Shown: positions 37,547 to 46,177 of the stretch, piece by piece
Position numbering within the stretch: the first letter of the stretch is position 1
Layout: each line of letters opens with the position of its first letter
Assembly (NCBI GenBank): GCA_002928515.1
Contig: PERI01000003.1
Coordinates: 1-64,000, forward strand
Length of the DNA stretch: 64,000 nucleotides
Direction: 5' to 3'
From: Hyphomicrobium sp.
Lineage (GTDB): Bacteria > Pseudomonadota > Alphaproteobacteria > Rhizobiales > Hyphomicrobiaceae
Notes under the pieces: model-generated
What the model saw: only the letters and a program-made list of their open reading frames with translations
Told to the model about the DNA's origin: nothing
Databases searched by the model: none
Program-made: the position numbers and the translations under genes

Positions 37547-39079
37547 ATGTCCGACCGTCTTGATATTTCATTCGCACCCTTGTCTGCCGATGCTGAGGCG
37601 ACGACGGTGGTACTGTCAGGAGAGGGGTTGGAGTTAGGCGCTAAAGCCAAAGAGATCGACAGCAAATCGGGCGGTGCGATTGCCAAAGCTGCGGCTGCGG
37701 CTGATTACAAAGGCAAGTTGAAATCGTCGATTGAAATTTTGGCTCCGGCTAAAATTGGCGTCGAGCGTTTGATCGTAGCAGGATTTGGCAAAGCCGCCTC
37801 TCTGAACGAATTGCAGATCGTCGAATTGGGCGGCGCGATTTTGGGACAGATCCAAGCGCGGAAGTGTTCGTCGGCGAGCTTGATCGTCGATGTCGAAGGT
37901 ACGGACGATATCAAGGCCGAGACGCTGGCAGCACTTCTTGCCCAAGGCGCTCAGCTGCGGCACTACGCATTCAAAAAATATCTGACCAAGAAAAATTCCG
38001 ACGATGCCAATGGCGACAAGGCTGGTTTAAAGAAACTGGTCATTCATGTTGCACATCCGGACAAAGCTAAAGCTGCTTTCCAGCCTTTGAAGGCTGTCGT
38101 GAATGGCGTCAATCTTGCTCGTGATCTGGTCAACGAACCGGCAAATATTCTTGGACCTGTTGAACTTGCCGAGAAAACAAAAGCGCTCGAAAAGCTCGGT
38201 GTGGACGTCGAAATTCTCGATGTCGGCGACATGCAAAAACTGAAAATGGGTTCGCTATTATGCGTCGGGCAGGGGAGCGAACGCCCTTCACGCATGGCGG
38301 TGATGGTTTGGAACGGCGCTAAAGGAAACAAGAAAGCCAAGCCTGTTTGCTTCGTCGGCAAGGGCGTTGTGTTCGATACCGGTGGCATCTCGATTAAGGG
38401 TGCTGCGGGCATGGAAGATATGAAGGGCGATATGGGCGGGGCTGCGGCCGTCATCGGCGTCATGCATGCGCTCGCCGAGCGTAAAGCGAACGTCAACGCT
38501 GTCGGCTTGATTGGTTGCGTGGAAAACATGCCGTCGGGCAACGCCGTGCGGCCAGGTGATATTGTCACCAGCATGTCAGGCCAGACTATCGAGATCATCA
38601 ACACCGATGCCGAGGGCCGCTTGGTGCTGGCCGACGTGCTTTGGTATGCGCAAGAAAAATTCAAGCCAAAAGTCGTGATCGATCTGGCGACACTGACAGG
38701 CGCCATCATGATCGCGCTCGGCAAAGAATATGCTGGCATCTTCGTCAATGACGACAAGCTCGCCGACGAGCTTTCAAGCGCGTCGAAAGCGACCGGCGAA
38801 AAAGTCTGGCGCATGCCGCTCGACAAGGCGTTCGATAAAGCGATGGATTCCAAAAACGCTGACATGAAGAATGCCGGCGGGCGCTGGGCTGGTGCTGCGA
38901 CGGCTGCTGCATTCCTACAGCGCTTCGTGCAGAAGGATACGCCGTGGTGCCACATCGATTTGGCGGGCACGGCGATGGATGGCGCGCGCAGCGACATCAA
39001 TCAGAGTTGGGGTTCAGGCTGGGGCGTGCGTTTGCTCGACAGGTTTGTCGCGGAGCATCACGAAAAATCTGAGAAGTAA
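37547..39079 (+). CDS. pepA: Leucyl aminopeptidase (M17, PepA)
   Basis: This cytosolic two-metal aminopeptidase forms hexamers. The 510-residue protein carries metal ligands and active-site residues in 'VGKGVVFDTGGISIKGAAGMEDMKGDMGGAAAV' (quoted in part) and the family signature NTDAEGRLVLAD. ATG 37547 matches the usual N-terminus; the ORF extension from 37391 is not family-like. It is divergent from lptF, a conserved alphaproteobacterial arrangement. holC and ndk, which often follow pepA in this order, are absent here, and the gene is followed by a strong hairpin and AT-rich DNA. Confidence 0.95.
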   Translation: MSDRLDISFAPLSADAEATTVVLSGEGLELGAKAKEIDSKSGGAIAKAAAAADYKGKLKSSIEILAPAKIGVERLIVAGFGKAASLNELQIVELGGAILGQIQARKCSSASLIVDVEGTDDIKAETLAALLAQGAQLRHYAFKKYLTKKNSDDANGDKAGLKKLVIHVAHPDKAKAAFQPLKAVVNGVNLARDLVNEPANILGPVELAEKTKALEKLGVDVEILDVGDMQKLKMGSLLCVGQGSERPSRMAVMVWNGAKGNKKAKPVCFVGKGVVFDTGGISIKGAAGMEDMKGDMGGAAAVIGVMHALAERKANVNAVGLIGCVENMPSGNAVRPGDIVTSMSGQTIEIINTDAEGRLVLADVLWYAQEKFKPKVVIDLATLTGAIMIALGKEYAGIFVNDDKLADELSSASKATGEKVWRMPLDKAFDKAMDSKNADMKNAGGRWAGAATAAAFLQRFVQKDTPWCHIDLAGTAMDGARSDINQSWGSGWGVRLLDRFVAEHHEKSEK

Positions 39080-39087
39080 TTCTTCTG

Positions 39088-39118
39088 CTGGCGCAGCGGA
39101 CTTGATGAGCTGCGCCAG
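39088..39118 (+). terminator. Terminator after pepA
   Basis: A perfect 10-bp stem (CTGGCGCAGC / GCTGCGCCAG) with an 11-base loop begins eight bases after the pepA stop and is followed by the T-rich sequence ATTCTTAATACTTTCTAGTTT. The stem is strong although the T-tract is interrupted. Confidence 0.65.
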
Positions 39119-39241
39119 ATCCAATTCTTAATACTTTCTAGTTTACTGTATTAAATTGATACAAATCATATTTACAATATTATTTTCCATAATATATATT
39201 ATGCGAAACCAAACTTAGTGGATTGGTTTTGGGATTGATCC
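39119..39241. other. AT-rich spacer between pepA and an inverse-strand membrane gene
   Basis: About 120 bases with an AT content far above the surroundings (for example CATATTTACAATATTATT and ATAATATATATTATG), located between two convergent genes. No ORF, tRNA or clear repeat unit is visible. It may be a degraded insertion boundary or a Rho/terminator region; this is not resolved. Confidence 0.5.
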
Positions 39242-39967
39242 CTACGTTTCCGTTTCCAGATATCGGACGGCTTCTGCAATGAGGACCGCGTAAAGCGCCA
39301 ACACGAAGCCCGACAGCATGTTGACCGACACGAGCGCGCTCAGTCCCTGTGCGGTGCCAGGCTCAACCACCAGGCCGAGTAATCGTTCGACGATATCGTC
39401 GAAGCTTTGCTTCAAGAGAAACAGGAACTCACTCGCCTGCTCCATCGATGGACGCTCGGGCAAATCGAACGTCGCGCGCTTGGCGAGTTCTGTCAGCCCC
39501 GGCGATGGCAACATCGAAAGGCCACCAGAGAACAACAATCCTAGCGGTGCTGCCAATCGGAAATAACCCCAGCGCATGGGGCGTGCCTTAAATCGATAAT
39601 TGAGCCAGCGCACCAATGCACAGCCGATGAAGAGACAAATGGCGAAAATGACGGCGACCCAACTGAGCCGCTCCTGATCCGTTCCTAGAAAAGTCAGCAG
39701 CGCGACGACGCCTGCGAGCAAAGCTTTGACGAAGGCTTCCAACGAACCGACGATGGTTGTGAAGAAGGTCAAACGATCCGGCGCGCGGTCGAAATAAAAC
39801 GGCATCTCATTTTTAAGGCGCGCGATTTCGAGACCCAAACCAAGAGCCAGTGCAAGCGATGCCGTGAGCGCTGCAAACAACAGCGGATAGGTAAATCCGA
39901 GCCATGCCACGCCTGCGATGGCCGCCAGTTCGCCGAGCATGATGATGGCGTTGATAATGATGCGCAC
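39242..39967 (-). CDS. Integral membrane protein of unknown function
   Basis: The 241-residue protein has about six hydrophobic segments: two in the first 45 residues, a pair near 80-120 ('ALLAGVVALLTFLG', 'VAVIFAICLFIGCALVRWL'), one near 140-155, and a final one ('SALVSVNMLSGFVLALYAVLIAEAV'). A soluble stretch of about 50 residues with 'PERPSMEQASEFLFLLKQSFDDIVERL' precedes the last helix. I do not recognise the family. It is convergent with pepA and has no adjacent partner on its strand until 40053, whose stop lies 85 bases upstream of its start. Confidence 0.75.
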   Translation of the reverse strand: MRIIINAIIMLGELAAIAGVAWLGFTYPLLFAALTASLALALGLGLEIARLKNEMPFYFDRAPDRLTFFTTIVGSLEAFVKALLAGVVALLTFLGTDQERLSWVAVIFAICLFIGCALVRWLNYRFKARPMRWGYFRLAAPLGLLFSGGLSMLPSPGLTELAKRATFDLPERPSMEQASEFLFLLKQSFDDIVERLLGLVVEPGTAQGLSALVSVNMLSGFVLALYAVLIAEAVRYLETET

Positions 39968-40052
39968 GTGACCCCTCGTCGCCTAACAGAGCCGCCAAGT
40001 TGTACCGCTCGCTAAGATAATGCAAGGCACGAGGATGAGAGGTTTCGCTCAG

Positions 40053-40670
40053 CTAAGAGGTCGCTTGCTCTAGCGTACACGTTGCATCGGACACCCGGGT
40101 CAGCTCTGCTTGAAGTGGAAATGAGCGCCGCAGCATCAAAAGTTCCGGGCCGGTATCGCCGATCAGGCTAAGTGCAGGCTTGTCACTATTTTCGCCCGCG
40201 ACAACTTCTGGCGCGCGATACCAAGCTTCGATTGTATATGGGTCAGACCCTTTTGCGAGTTCGAGTGTGCCGCCGAATGCGTTGCGACGCGCTGGGTCAT
40301 GATCTCCTTTCAGCTTCATCGCGACTGCGCCACACACTTGAGCTTCATTGACAACGATACCGCACCAGTCCGTTCCACATGCCACGATGTCGAATGTCAG
40401 CGAACACGATCCGCCTTTGCATCTGTCAGACTTGGCAGACTTGGCAACTTTGGCATAGCCGAACCGATGTCCTGACCAACGGCCCGCAAGACTGATGGGA
40501 GACGTTGGTCGTATGGTTCCAGTGCTTTCGGCATGGACTTTTTTCACTGACGTTTCTTGAGCCGCCGCCATCCCGCCATGAGCGAAGGCGATGATCGGCG
40601 TCATGACAATCAGCGCAACCCTACACGATAAACGACGACCGATTGCATCGAGGCTGGGTCGCACACTCAT
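40053..40670 (-). CDS. Secreted protein of unknown function (DUF2147-like region possible)
   Basis: From ATG 40670 the product is 205 residues, with a signal peptide ('SCRVALIVMTPIIAFAHGGMAAAQ'). The mature part has five or more cysteines, including 'RCKGGSC' and 'VACGTDWCGIVV', and 'SLAGRWSGHRFGY' near its start. The order (a 'GxW' opening, then 'DWCGIVVNE' and 'GGTLELAKGSDPYTIEAWYR') recalls small periplasmic DUF2147-type beta proteins, but I cannot confirm the family. The ORF runs to 40769. Starts at 40670 and 40604 are both possible; the former gives a proper signal peptide but overlaps the divergent gene at 40591/40603. Confidence 0.65.
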   Translation of the reverse strand: MSVRPSLDAIGRRLSCRVALIVMTPIIAFAHGGMAAAQETSVKKVHAESTGTIRPTSPISLAGRWSGHRFGYAKVAKSAKSDRCKGGSCSLTFDIVACGTDWCGIVVNEAQVCGAVAMKLKGDHDPARRNAFGGTLELAKGSDPYTIEAWYRAPEVVAGENSDKPALSLIGDTGPELLMLRRSFPLQAELTRVSDATCTLEQATS

Positions 40671-41235
40671 CGTTTTGCTCCTCTTTGTGCCTGTTGGTAT
40701 GGTCGCGTTGGGATCTGGCTTCGGGATCATTCCCCTGCCTTTTGAAATGTTCGTTCTGGCTGAAAACATGCCGGTGATCTTTCGTGCGCATATGGTGGCG
40801 GCTGCCTTTGCTTTGCTCCTGGCGCCAGTTGTGATCGCCGTGCGCCATAGACCCGAGCTTCACTGCATGCTCGGACGGCTGTTGGGCGCTTTCGTGGTGG
40901 TAGGAGGGCTGACCGCACTTCCTGTCGCCATATTCAGTCATTCCGGAATGATCGCGCGTGCAGGTTTTTTTATGCAAGGCCTCGTTTGGATGGCGCTGTT
41001 CATTGCGGGATTCATGTCCATTGGCAGGGGCGATAGAAGCCGCCATATTCGGTTCATGGTCGCCATGGTTGCCGTCACGACTGGCGCGGTTTGGTTTCGA
41101 CTGATGACGGGAACGGCGATTGCTTTGCAGTTGCCGTTCGAGCCTGTTTACGCATTCGCAGCGTGGGCCGCGTGGATTGCTCCGCTCACCGTCGTTGTTA
41201 TGTTTCCAAAGTCTGTCGCGAAGGCGTTGGCCTAG
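40603..41235 (+). CDS. DUF2306-like membrane protein
   Basis: The product is about 210 residues, with six predicted hydrophobic segments ('TLIVLLLFVPVGMVALGSGFG', 'RAHMVAAAFALLLAPVVIAV', 'LLGAFVVVGGLTALPVAIF' and others). The histidine in 'FRAHMVAAAFALLLAP' and the spacing of the helices match DUF2306 predicted membrane proteins. The role is unknown. Starts at ATG 40591 and ATG 40603 are possible. Both lie inside the signal-peptide coding region of the minus-strand neighbour, so the two genes' 5' ends overlap unless one starts later. Confidence 0.7.
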   Translation: MTISATLHDKRRPIASRLGRTLIVLLLFVPVGMVALGSGFGIIPLPFEMFVLAENMPVIFRAHMVAAAFALLLAPVVIAVRHRPELHCMLGRLLGAFVVVGGLTALPVAIFSHSGMIARAGFFMQGLVWMALFIAGFMSIGRGDRSRHIRFMVAMVAVTTGAVWFRLMTGTAIALQLPFEPVYAFAAWAAWIAPLTVVVMFPKSVAKALA

Positions 41236-41280
41236 CGGTAGGCGTCAGCTAGTGTCTGCCCGCTTCAACTGAGGACAGAC

Positions 41281-42201
41281 ATGACGAAAGCCATAACGCC
41301 GTCTCGCGACATTGCACGCTTGATCGAAATCATGGCGGCGTTGCGCACGCCTATCACGGGTTGTCCCTGGGATCTGGAGCAAAACTTTCAAACGATTGCG
41401 CCCTACACGATCGAAGAAGCCTACGAAGTTGCAGACGCTATTCAGCGCCGCGATCTTGCCGATCTCAAAGATGAGTTGGGAGATCTGTTGTTGCAGGTCG
41501 TCTATCACGCGCGCATGGCCGAAGAAGAACGTGCTTTTGCATTTGGCGATGTTGTAGAGGGCGTGACGCGGAAAATGATCCGGCGCCACCCGCATGTGTT
41601 TGGAGATGGAACAGCCCGTAGCGCTGCTGACGTCGATGGGCTTTGGGCTAAAATCAAAGCTGAAGAGCGTGCCGAGAAAGCTGCGGAACGTGCAAAGCTA
41701 TCAGCATCTGATTCAGCCGCAGCAGTTCATGGCTCAATACAAAATGCACCCACTTCTATCCTCAGCGATGTTCCGATCTCGCTGCCTGCGTTGACACGCG
41801 CGATCAAGTTGCAGGACAAAGCCGCGAAGGTTGGATTTGATTGGCCTAACCTGGCGCCTGTCTTCGACAAGTTAAAGGAGGAGCTGGAAGAGCTAGAGGA
41901 AGCGATCGCCGCCTCCGCAAAGCACGTTTCGGCCCAGCACGAGGCGAACTCGCAGAAAAAAAATTCAGCTGCTGCCATTCAGGAAGAGTTTGGTGATCTG
42001 CTATTCGTGATGGCGAACATCGCGCGTCACTTGAAAATTGATCCTGAGGATGCGCTGCGATCTGCGAATGCAAAATTCACGCGACGCTTCGCGCACATCG
42101 AATCGCGGCTTGCCGAAAAAGGTTCAGCGCCGGTGCAATCAACATTGCAAGAGATGGATGCGCTTTGGGACGAAGCGAAGACGCAGGAGAGAAAAGGCTA
42201 A
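41281..42201 (+). CDS. mazG: Nucleoside triphosphate pyrophosphohydrolase MazG
   Basis: MazG hydrolyses (d)NTPs to monophosphates and lowers ppGpp under stress. The 306-residue protein has two MazG domains. The first has 'ITGCPWDLEQNFQTIAPY' and 'TIEEAYEVADAI...LKDELGDLLLQVVYHA'. The second has 'FDKLKEELEELEEAIAAS' and 'IQEEFGDLLFVMANIARHL'. In both, the acidic ExxE...ExxD ligands for Mg are present. A Ser/Ala-rich linker of about 40 residues separates them. GAGGA precedes the ATG. Its stop overlaps that of the convergent monooxygenase gene by three bases. Confidence 0.93.
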   Translation: MTKAITPSRDIARLIEIMAALRTPITGCPWDLEQNFQTIAPYTIEEAYEVADAIQRRDLADLKDELGDLLLQVVYHARMAEEERAFAFGDVVEGVTRKMIRRHPHVFGDGTARSAADVDGLWAKIKAEERAEKAAERAKLSASDSAAAVHGSIQNAPTSILSDVPISLPALTRAIKLQDKAAKVGFDWPNLAPVFDKLKEELEELEEAIAASAKHVSAQHEANSQKKNSAAAIQEEFGDLLFVMANIARHLKIDPEDALRSANAKFTRRFAHIESRLAEKGSAPVQSTLQEMDALWDEAKTQERKG

Positions 42202-43427
42202 TCGGTCCCCTGCCCGTCGCGGATGAAATCCGCCACATGCTCCGGCCTGAATCCGAGCCCGAGAATACGGGCCGGGATGCGCGAAAGCACCGGCAAGCCG
42301 GTCAGAAGCCGCAGCGCGAGCGGCGGCTTGATGCGCCCCTTCCCCGATAAAGCCGGAGCGATAATGGTATTTTGCATCACGAGTTGCAGACGTTGCGTTG
42401 CCTTGGTCGGCCACTCGCGCCGCGCCTGAACGCGTTCCACATCGCCATCCGTCAATTGGCCGTCGCGCAAGGGTGCTGAAAGCAGGTTTGCCGTTGCGAC
42501 AGCGTCTTGGATCGCCAGATTGATGCCGACGCCGCCGACCGGGCTCATGGCGTGAGCCGCGTCGCCGATGCACAGAAGGCCAGGCCGCGACCATGACGTC
42601 AACCGGTCAACCTGGACGACGAGCAGCTTGACGTCGTCAAAATTTTCGATAGACGCGGCGCGCGCCGCTTCAAACGGTACGAGCGCGCCAACGGACTTCT
42701 GGAACGCTGCAAGCCCCTCGCTGCGGACGCGCGCATTGGCGCCCTTTGGGATGACGAATGCACACTGCCAATAATCGCCGCGATTGAGCATGATGAAAAT
42801 GCTCCCGGAATCGAACCGGGCTTGCATCTGAGCAGAATCCGTTGCGAGGCGCGGCAGGCGGAACCAGAGCGCGTCCATAGGAGCGCCGAACGTCTCGCTC
42901 TTGAGACCGGCGGCTTTACGCAGCGTCGACGTCCGTCCGTCGGCGGCAACGACAAGATCGGCGCCGACCGTCAATGCGCCCTTGGACGTCTCGACCGAAA
43001 CGCCGGTGACACACCCGTTTTCGATGATGAGGGACCGAACCTCGGCCTCCATCAGCAGTTCGAAGCCGGCGTAGGCCCGGCCTTTACCGGCCAGAAAATT
43101 CAGGAAATCCCATTGTGGGATCATGGCGATGAACGGCGCGGCGGCGGCAAGGTGGGAAAGGTCGGCGAGTTGCACCGTCGTTTCGCCGAAGCGGGCACGC
43201 AAGTGGCGCACAGGTTCATGCGGTATCGTCAAAAATTCATCCAGCCAGCCGAGTTCATGCAGAACCTGCATCGTCGAGGGATGCACGGTATCGCCGCGAA
43301 AATCGCGCAAGAAATCGGCGTGTTTTTCAAGGACAAGAACTTTGACGCCTGCCCGCGCGAGCAAGACGCCGAGCATCATGCCTGCTGGCCCGCCGCCTGC
43401 GATGCAGCACTGCACGCGCTGTTCCAT
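42198..43427 (-). CDS. FAD-dependent monooxygenase (PHBH/UbiH type)
   Basis: The 409-residue group A flavoprotein has the Rossmann motif GGGPAGMMLGVLLARAGVKV, the DG region 'LVVAADGRTSTLRKAAG' and the GD motif 'LLCIGDAAHAMSPVGGVGINLAIQDA'. The family hydroxylates aromatic rings, including ubiquinone precursors or phenolic compounds. The substrate is not clear here. The short length and the 'LPRRIPARILGLGFRPEHV'-like C-terminus ('SRIPARILGLGFRPEHVAD') are seen in generic FAD-dependent oxidoreductases of Hyphomicrobiales. It lies ten bases downstream of hflX on the same strand and overlaps mazG at the stop. Confidence 0.87.
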   Translation of the reverse strand: MEQRVQCCIAGGGPAGMMLGVLLARAGVKVLVLEKHADFLRDFRGDTVHPSTMQVLHELGWLDEFLTIPHEPVRHLRARFGETTVQLADLSHLAAAAPFIAMIPQWDFLNFLAGKGRAYAGFELLMEAEVRSLIIENGCVTGVSVETSKGALTVGADLVVAADGRTSTLRKAAGLKSETFGAPMDALWFRLPRLATDSAQMQARFDSGSIFIMLNRGDYWQCAFVIPKGANARVRSEGLAAFQKSVGALVPFEAARAASIENFDDVKLLVVQVDRLTSWSRPGLLCIGDAAHAMSPVGGVGINLAIQDAVATANLLSAPLRDGQLTDGDVERVQARREWPTKATQRLQLVMQNTIIAPALSGKGRIKPPLALRLLTGLPVLSRIPARILGLGFRPEHVADFIRDGQGTD

Positions 43428-43437
43428 GACCGCAACT

Positions 43438-44856
43438 TTAGACGTGAATGCCGGCCTTGAGAAGCTGGGCGATCACGCGGCCCTTCTTTTCACTGGCGAT
43501 GCGGACCTTAAGTTGCACCGCGCCGTCGTCGCCGATGGATCGCGTCATCACGTCTGTATTTTCATACAGCCAGGCAATCAACGCACCTTCGTGACCTGGA
43601 ATTTTCAGTTCCAGTATTTCATCGGCCAAGCCCAGCCGTGCGTCGATGGCATCGAAGAGCTGATCGATGCCTGCGCCGGTTGCAGCTGACACCAAAACCG
43701 GATGGCGTTCCTCTCGCCCGGCATCGTTGTGGAGTTGCCCAAGGCGATCGGAATCCAAAAGATCAACTTTGTTCCAGACTTCCAAAATGTGATTGTCGGC
43801 GGGTAAGGTATCGATGCCAAGGTCGCCAAGAACTTTTTCGACGTCCTGCGCCTGCGCTTCGGTTTCTTCATGAGCGATGTCGCGCACGTGCAAAATGAGA
43901 TCGGCTTCGATGACCTCTTCGAGAGTCGCGCGGAAGGCGGCCACGAGCATCGTCGGGAGGTCAGAGATAAATCCAACAGTGTCCGATAAAATAATGCGCC
44001 GCGCACTGGGCAGCTTGACTTCGCGCATCGTAGGATCGAGCGTCGCGAACACTTGGTCCATGGCTAGAACGCCTGCACCGGTGATCTTGTTAAACAAGGT
44101 CGATTTACCGGCGTTCGTGTAGCCTACAATGGCGACGATGGGGTAGGGCACTTTACGGCGACCCTTGCGATGTAGCTCGCGTGTCTTGGCGACTTCGGCA
44201 AGATCGCGTTTGATCGCATCGATGCGATCTTGCAACATACGACGGTCGAGTTCGATCTGGGCTTCACCGGGGCCACCGAGAAAGCCGCCACCGCCGCGCT
44301 GGCGTTCCAAGTGGGTCCAGGCGCGAACGAGACGCCCCTTCTGATAGGTCAGATGTGCGAGTTCGACTTGCAGCACGCCTTCACGGGTTCGCGCGCGTGC
44401 GCCAAAAATCTCCAAGATCAAGCCGGTGCGATCGACGACCTTCGTGTTCCAGGCCTTTTCGAGATTGCGTTGCTGCACCGGATTGACGATGTGATCGACG
44501 ACGACGAGGCCGATTTCCAGCTCGCTAATGGTTTGGCGCAGTTCATCGACTTTGCCGGAGCCAAATAACGTTGACGGCCGTGGCTCGGATAACGGAACGA
44601 TGAATGCATCGATGATATCGAGATCGATTGCGTTCGCGAGGCCGATGGCTTCAGCCAAGCGATTTTCAGGCGTGTGGATTTGGGCGAACGGTTTCGTCTT
44701 TTCGCCGACGCGCACTTGTCGCTTCCAGACCGGCACAAGCACCAGCGTTCGCGAACGCGGCGCGCGCGTGTCTTCCGAAGCGCGCTTGCGACGATTTTTC
44801 GGCGTGTTGTTTTGGTCCGTAGTGTCGTCAGCGTCGTCGCTGGCCGTGGTCGTCAC
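43438..44856 (-). CDS. hflX: GTPase HflX
   Basis: HflX is a ribosome-associated GTPase that splits stalled 70S ribosomes. The 472-residue protein has a GTP-binding domain with '[19 protein letters not shown]' (G1), 'DTVGF' (G3) and 'WNKVDLL' (G4). It is preceded by the HflX N-terminal domain ('[13 protein letters not shown]') and the '[23 protein letters not shown]' linker. The start is GTG 44856, overlapping the hfq stop (GTGA). The first 40 residues are a low-complexity polar extension. The hfq-hflX pair is conserved in Proteobacteria. Confidence 0.95.
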   Translation of the reverse strand: MTTTASDDADDTTDQNNTPKNRRKRASEDTRAPRSRTLVLVPVWKRQVRVGEKTKPFAQIHTPENRLAEAIGLANAIDLDIIDAFIVPLSEPRPSTLFGSGKVDELRQTISELEIGLVVVDHIVNPVQQRNLEKAWNTKVVDRTGLILEIFGARARTREGVLQVELAHLTYQKGRLVRAWTHLERQRGGGGFLGGPGEAQIELDRRMLQDRIDAIKRDLAEVAKTRELHRKGRRKVPYPIVAIVGYTNAGKSTLFNKITGAGVLAMDQVFATLDPTMREVKLPSARRIILSDTVGFISDLPTMLVAAFRATLEEVIEADLILHVRDIAHEETEAQAQDVEKVLGDLGIDTLPADNHILEVWNKVDLLDSDRLGQLHNDAGREERHPVLVSAATGAGIDQLFDAIDARLGLADEILELKIPGHEGALIAWLYENTDVMTRSIGDDGAVQLKVRIASEKKGRVIAQLLKAGIHV

Positions 44857-45104
44857 CCGCTGATGCTTTCGCCATCTTGGTCGTTCAAGTTGACTGGCCC
44901 ACCGGGCATAATGGTCGATATCGCGTGCTTATAGACAAGTTGCGAATGGCCATCGCGACGCAGCAGAACACAGAAGTTATCGAACCAACTGACGATACCT
45001 TGCAGCTTCACACCATTGATTAAAAAGATGGTGAGAGGTGTTTTGTTTTTTCGAACGTAGTTGAGAAATGTGTCTTGCAGATTTTGGGTTTTTTCGGCCG
45101 CCAT
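44853..45104 (-). CDS. hfq: RNA chaperone Hfq
   Basis: Hfq forms a ring-shaped Sm-like hexamer that pairs small RNAs with mRNAs. The 83-residue protein has Sm1 '[21 protein letters not shown]' and Sm2 '[11 protein letters not shown]' motifs, with the proximal-face glutamine in '[13 protein letters not shown]'. Its 3' end overlaps hflX (GTGA). About 180 bases separate it from the dat gene. A perfect TATAAT lies at 45291-45286 (minus strand), overlapping the dat stop codon, and could be a -10 box for hfq, but no good -35 was found. A 5' leader of roughly 180 bases would result. Confidence 0.97.
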   Translation of the reverse strand: MAAEKTQNLQDTFLNYVRKNKTPLTIFLINGVKLQGIVSWFDNFCVLLRRDGHSQLVYKHAISTIMPGGPVNLNDQDGESISG

Positions 45105-45286
45105 GTTTTTTATCCGCTTATTATTGTTGAACGTCTTTTATGCGCTGTGATCGTTTGCGGTTCGTTGGACGCTTTTGAAGCCTGCGTCGCGCAGACTCGG
45201 GACTGGGTCGCGAGCGTGCTAAAGGATACCGAGTTCGTCCCTTAATTAAAGCCCTTCTATGGCCAAGCTGCACATCAATTGAGCAA

Positions 45287-46150
45287 TTATAGCGCTGAAA
45301 TTTCAGCACATTGATGAAATTGCGATCTTAAACGCTGCGACACAATTCCAGGCTTTCCGTTACCGACGGGCTGTCCGTCAATGCGGACGACGGGCATGAC
45401 GGTGTTTGTCGCTGATGTGATAAATGCTTCCTCAGCGTCGAGCGCTTCAGCGCGCGTGAAGGCGCGTTGCTCCACTTTCATTTGATATTCGCGCGCAACA
45501 TCGAGCGCTGTTGCGCGCGTGACGCCGCCCAGAATGCGATGATCGAGCTGGCGGGTGACGAGCACCCGATCGCGGGTGACGATCCATGCGTTACTGGATG
45601 CACCCTCCGTGATGTAGCCTTCGCTATCGACGAACCAAGCTTCGCGTGCGCCATCCTGTTTGGCGGCATCTTTTGCAAGGCACGCCGGGAGCAGCATCAC
45701 GGTCTTGATGTCAGAGCGCCCCCAGCGACGATCGGGCATCGTTTTAACGGCGATGCCGACCGCAGCCAGCGCATTGTTTTTTTCGCGTTGTTGAGAACGC
45801 GCCAAGACCACAAGTGTCGGCTCGACCTCGTCATCTGGAAAAGCAAAGTCGCGAGGCCCCTCGCCGCGCGTCACTTGCAGATAAACAACGCCATCGCGCA
45901 CACGATTGCGGCGGATGACTTCACGGATCACGAGTTGTAGCGATGCCCGCCCCATCGGTGTGCGAATACCCAGTTCACCCAGCGAGCGTTCTAAGCGCAC
46001 CAAGTGCCGGGTTGCATCGACGAGTTTGCCGCCGAGAATTTCTATGACCTCGTAAACGGAATCGGCGAATTGAAAGCCGCGATCTTCGGCGTGCACCAAG
46101 GCATCGGCATAGGGCCGATAGCTACCGTTGACGTAAATGATCCGGCTCAC
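45287..46150 (-). CDS. D-amino-acid aminotransferase (PLP class IV)
   Basis: The 287-residue fold-type IV aminotransferase belongs to the D-AAT/branched-chain group. PLP-binding residues lie in 'RRWGRSDIKTVMLLPACLAK' (catalytic Lys), and the C-terminal 'EGASSNAWIV' and 'ITSATNTVMPVVRIDG' are typical of the family. It resembles the aminotransferase usually found between ntrX and hfq in alphaproteobacteria, often named Dat. It would make D-amino acids or act on branched-chain or aromatic ones; specificity is not readable here. The start is GTG 46150. A trkA gene, often present in this order, is absent. Confidence 0.9.
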   Translation of the reverse strand: MSRIIYVNGSYRPYADALVHAEDRGFQFADSVYEVIEILGGKLVDATRHLVRLERSLGELGIRTPMGRASLQLVIREVIRRNRVRDGVVYLQVTRGEGPRDFAFPDDEVEPTLVVLARSQQREKNNALAAVGIAVKTMPDRRWGRSDIKTVMLLPACLAKDAAKQDGAREAWFVDSEGYITEGASSNAWIVTRDRVLVTRQLDHRILGGVTRATALDVAREYQMKVEQRAFTRAEALDAEEAFITSATNTVMPVVRIDGQPVGNGKPGIVSQRLRSQFHQCAEISAL

Positions 46151-46177
46151 GCGAGAAGCTCCCGTGCTCTGTCATAC

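Noticed and set aside
40621-41046. 141-codon minus-strand ORF within the DUF2306 gene
   Set aside because: It is antisense to a clear membrane-protein frame and is rich in His/Gln/Arg, typical of a shadow.
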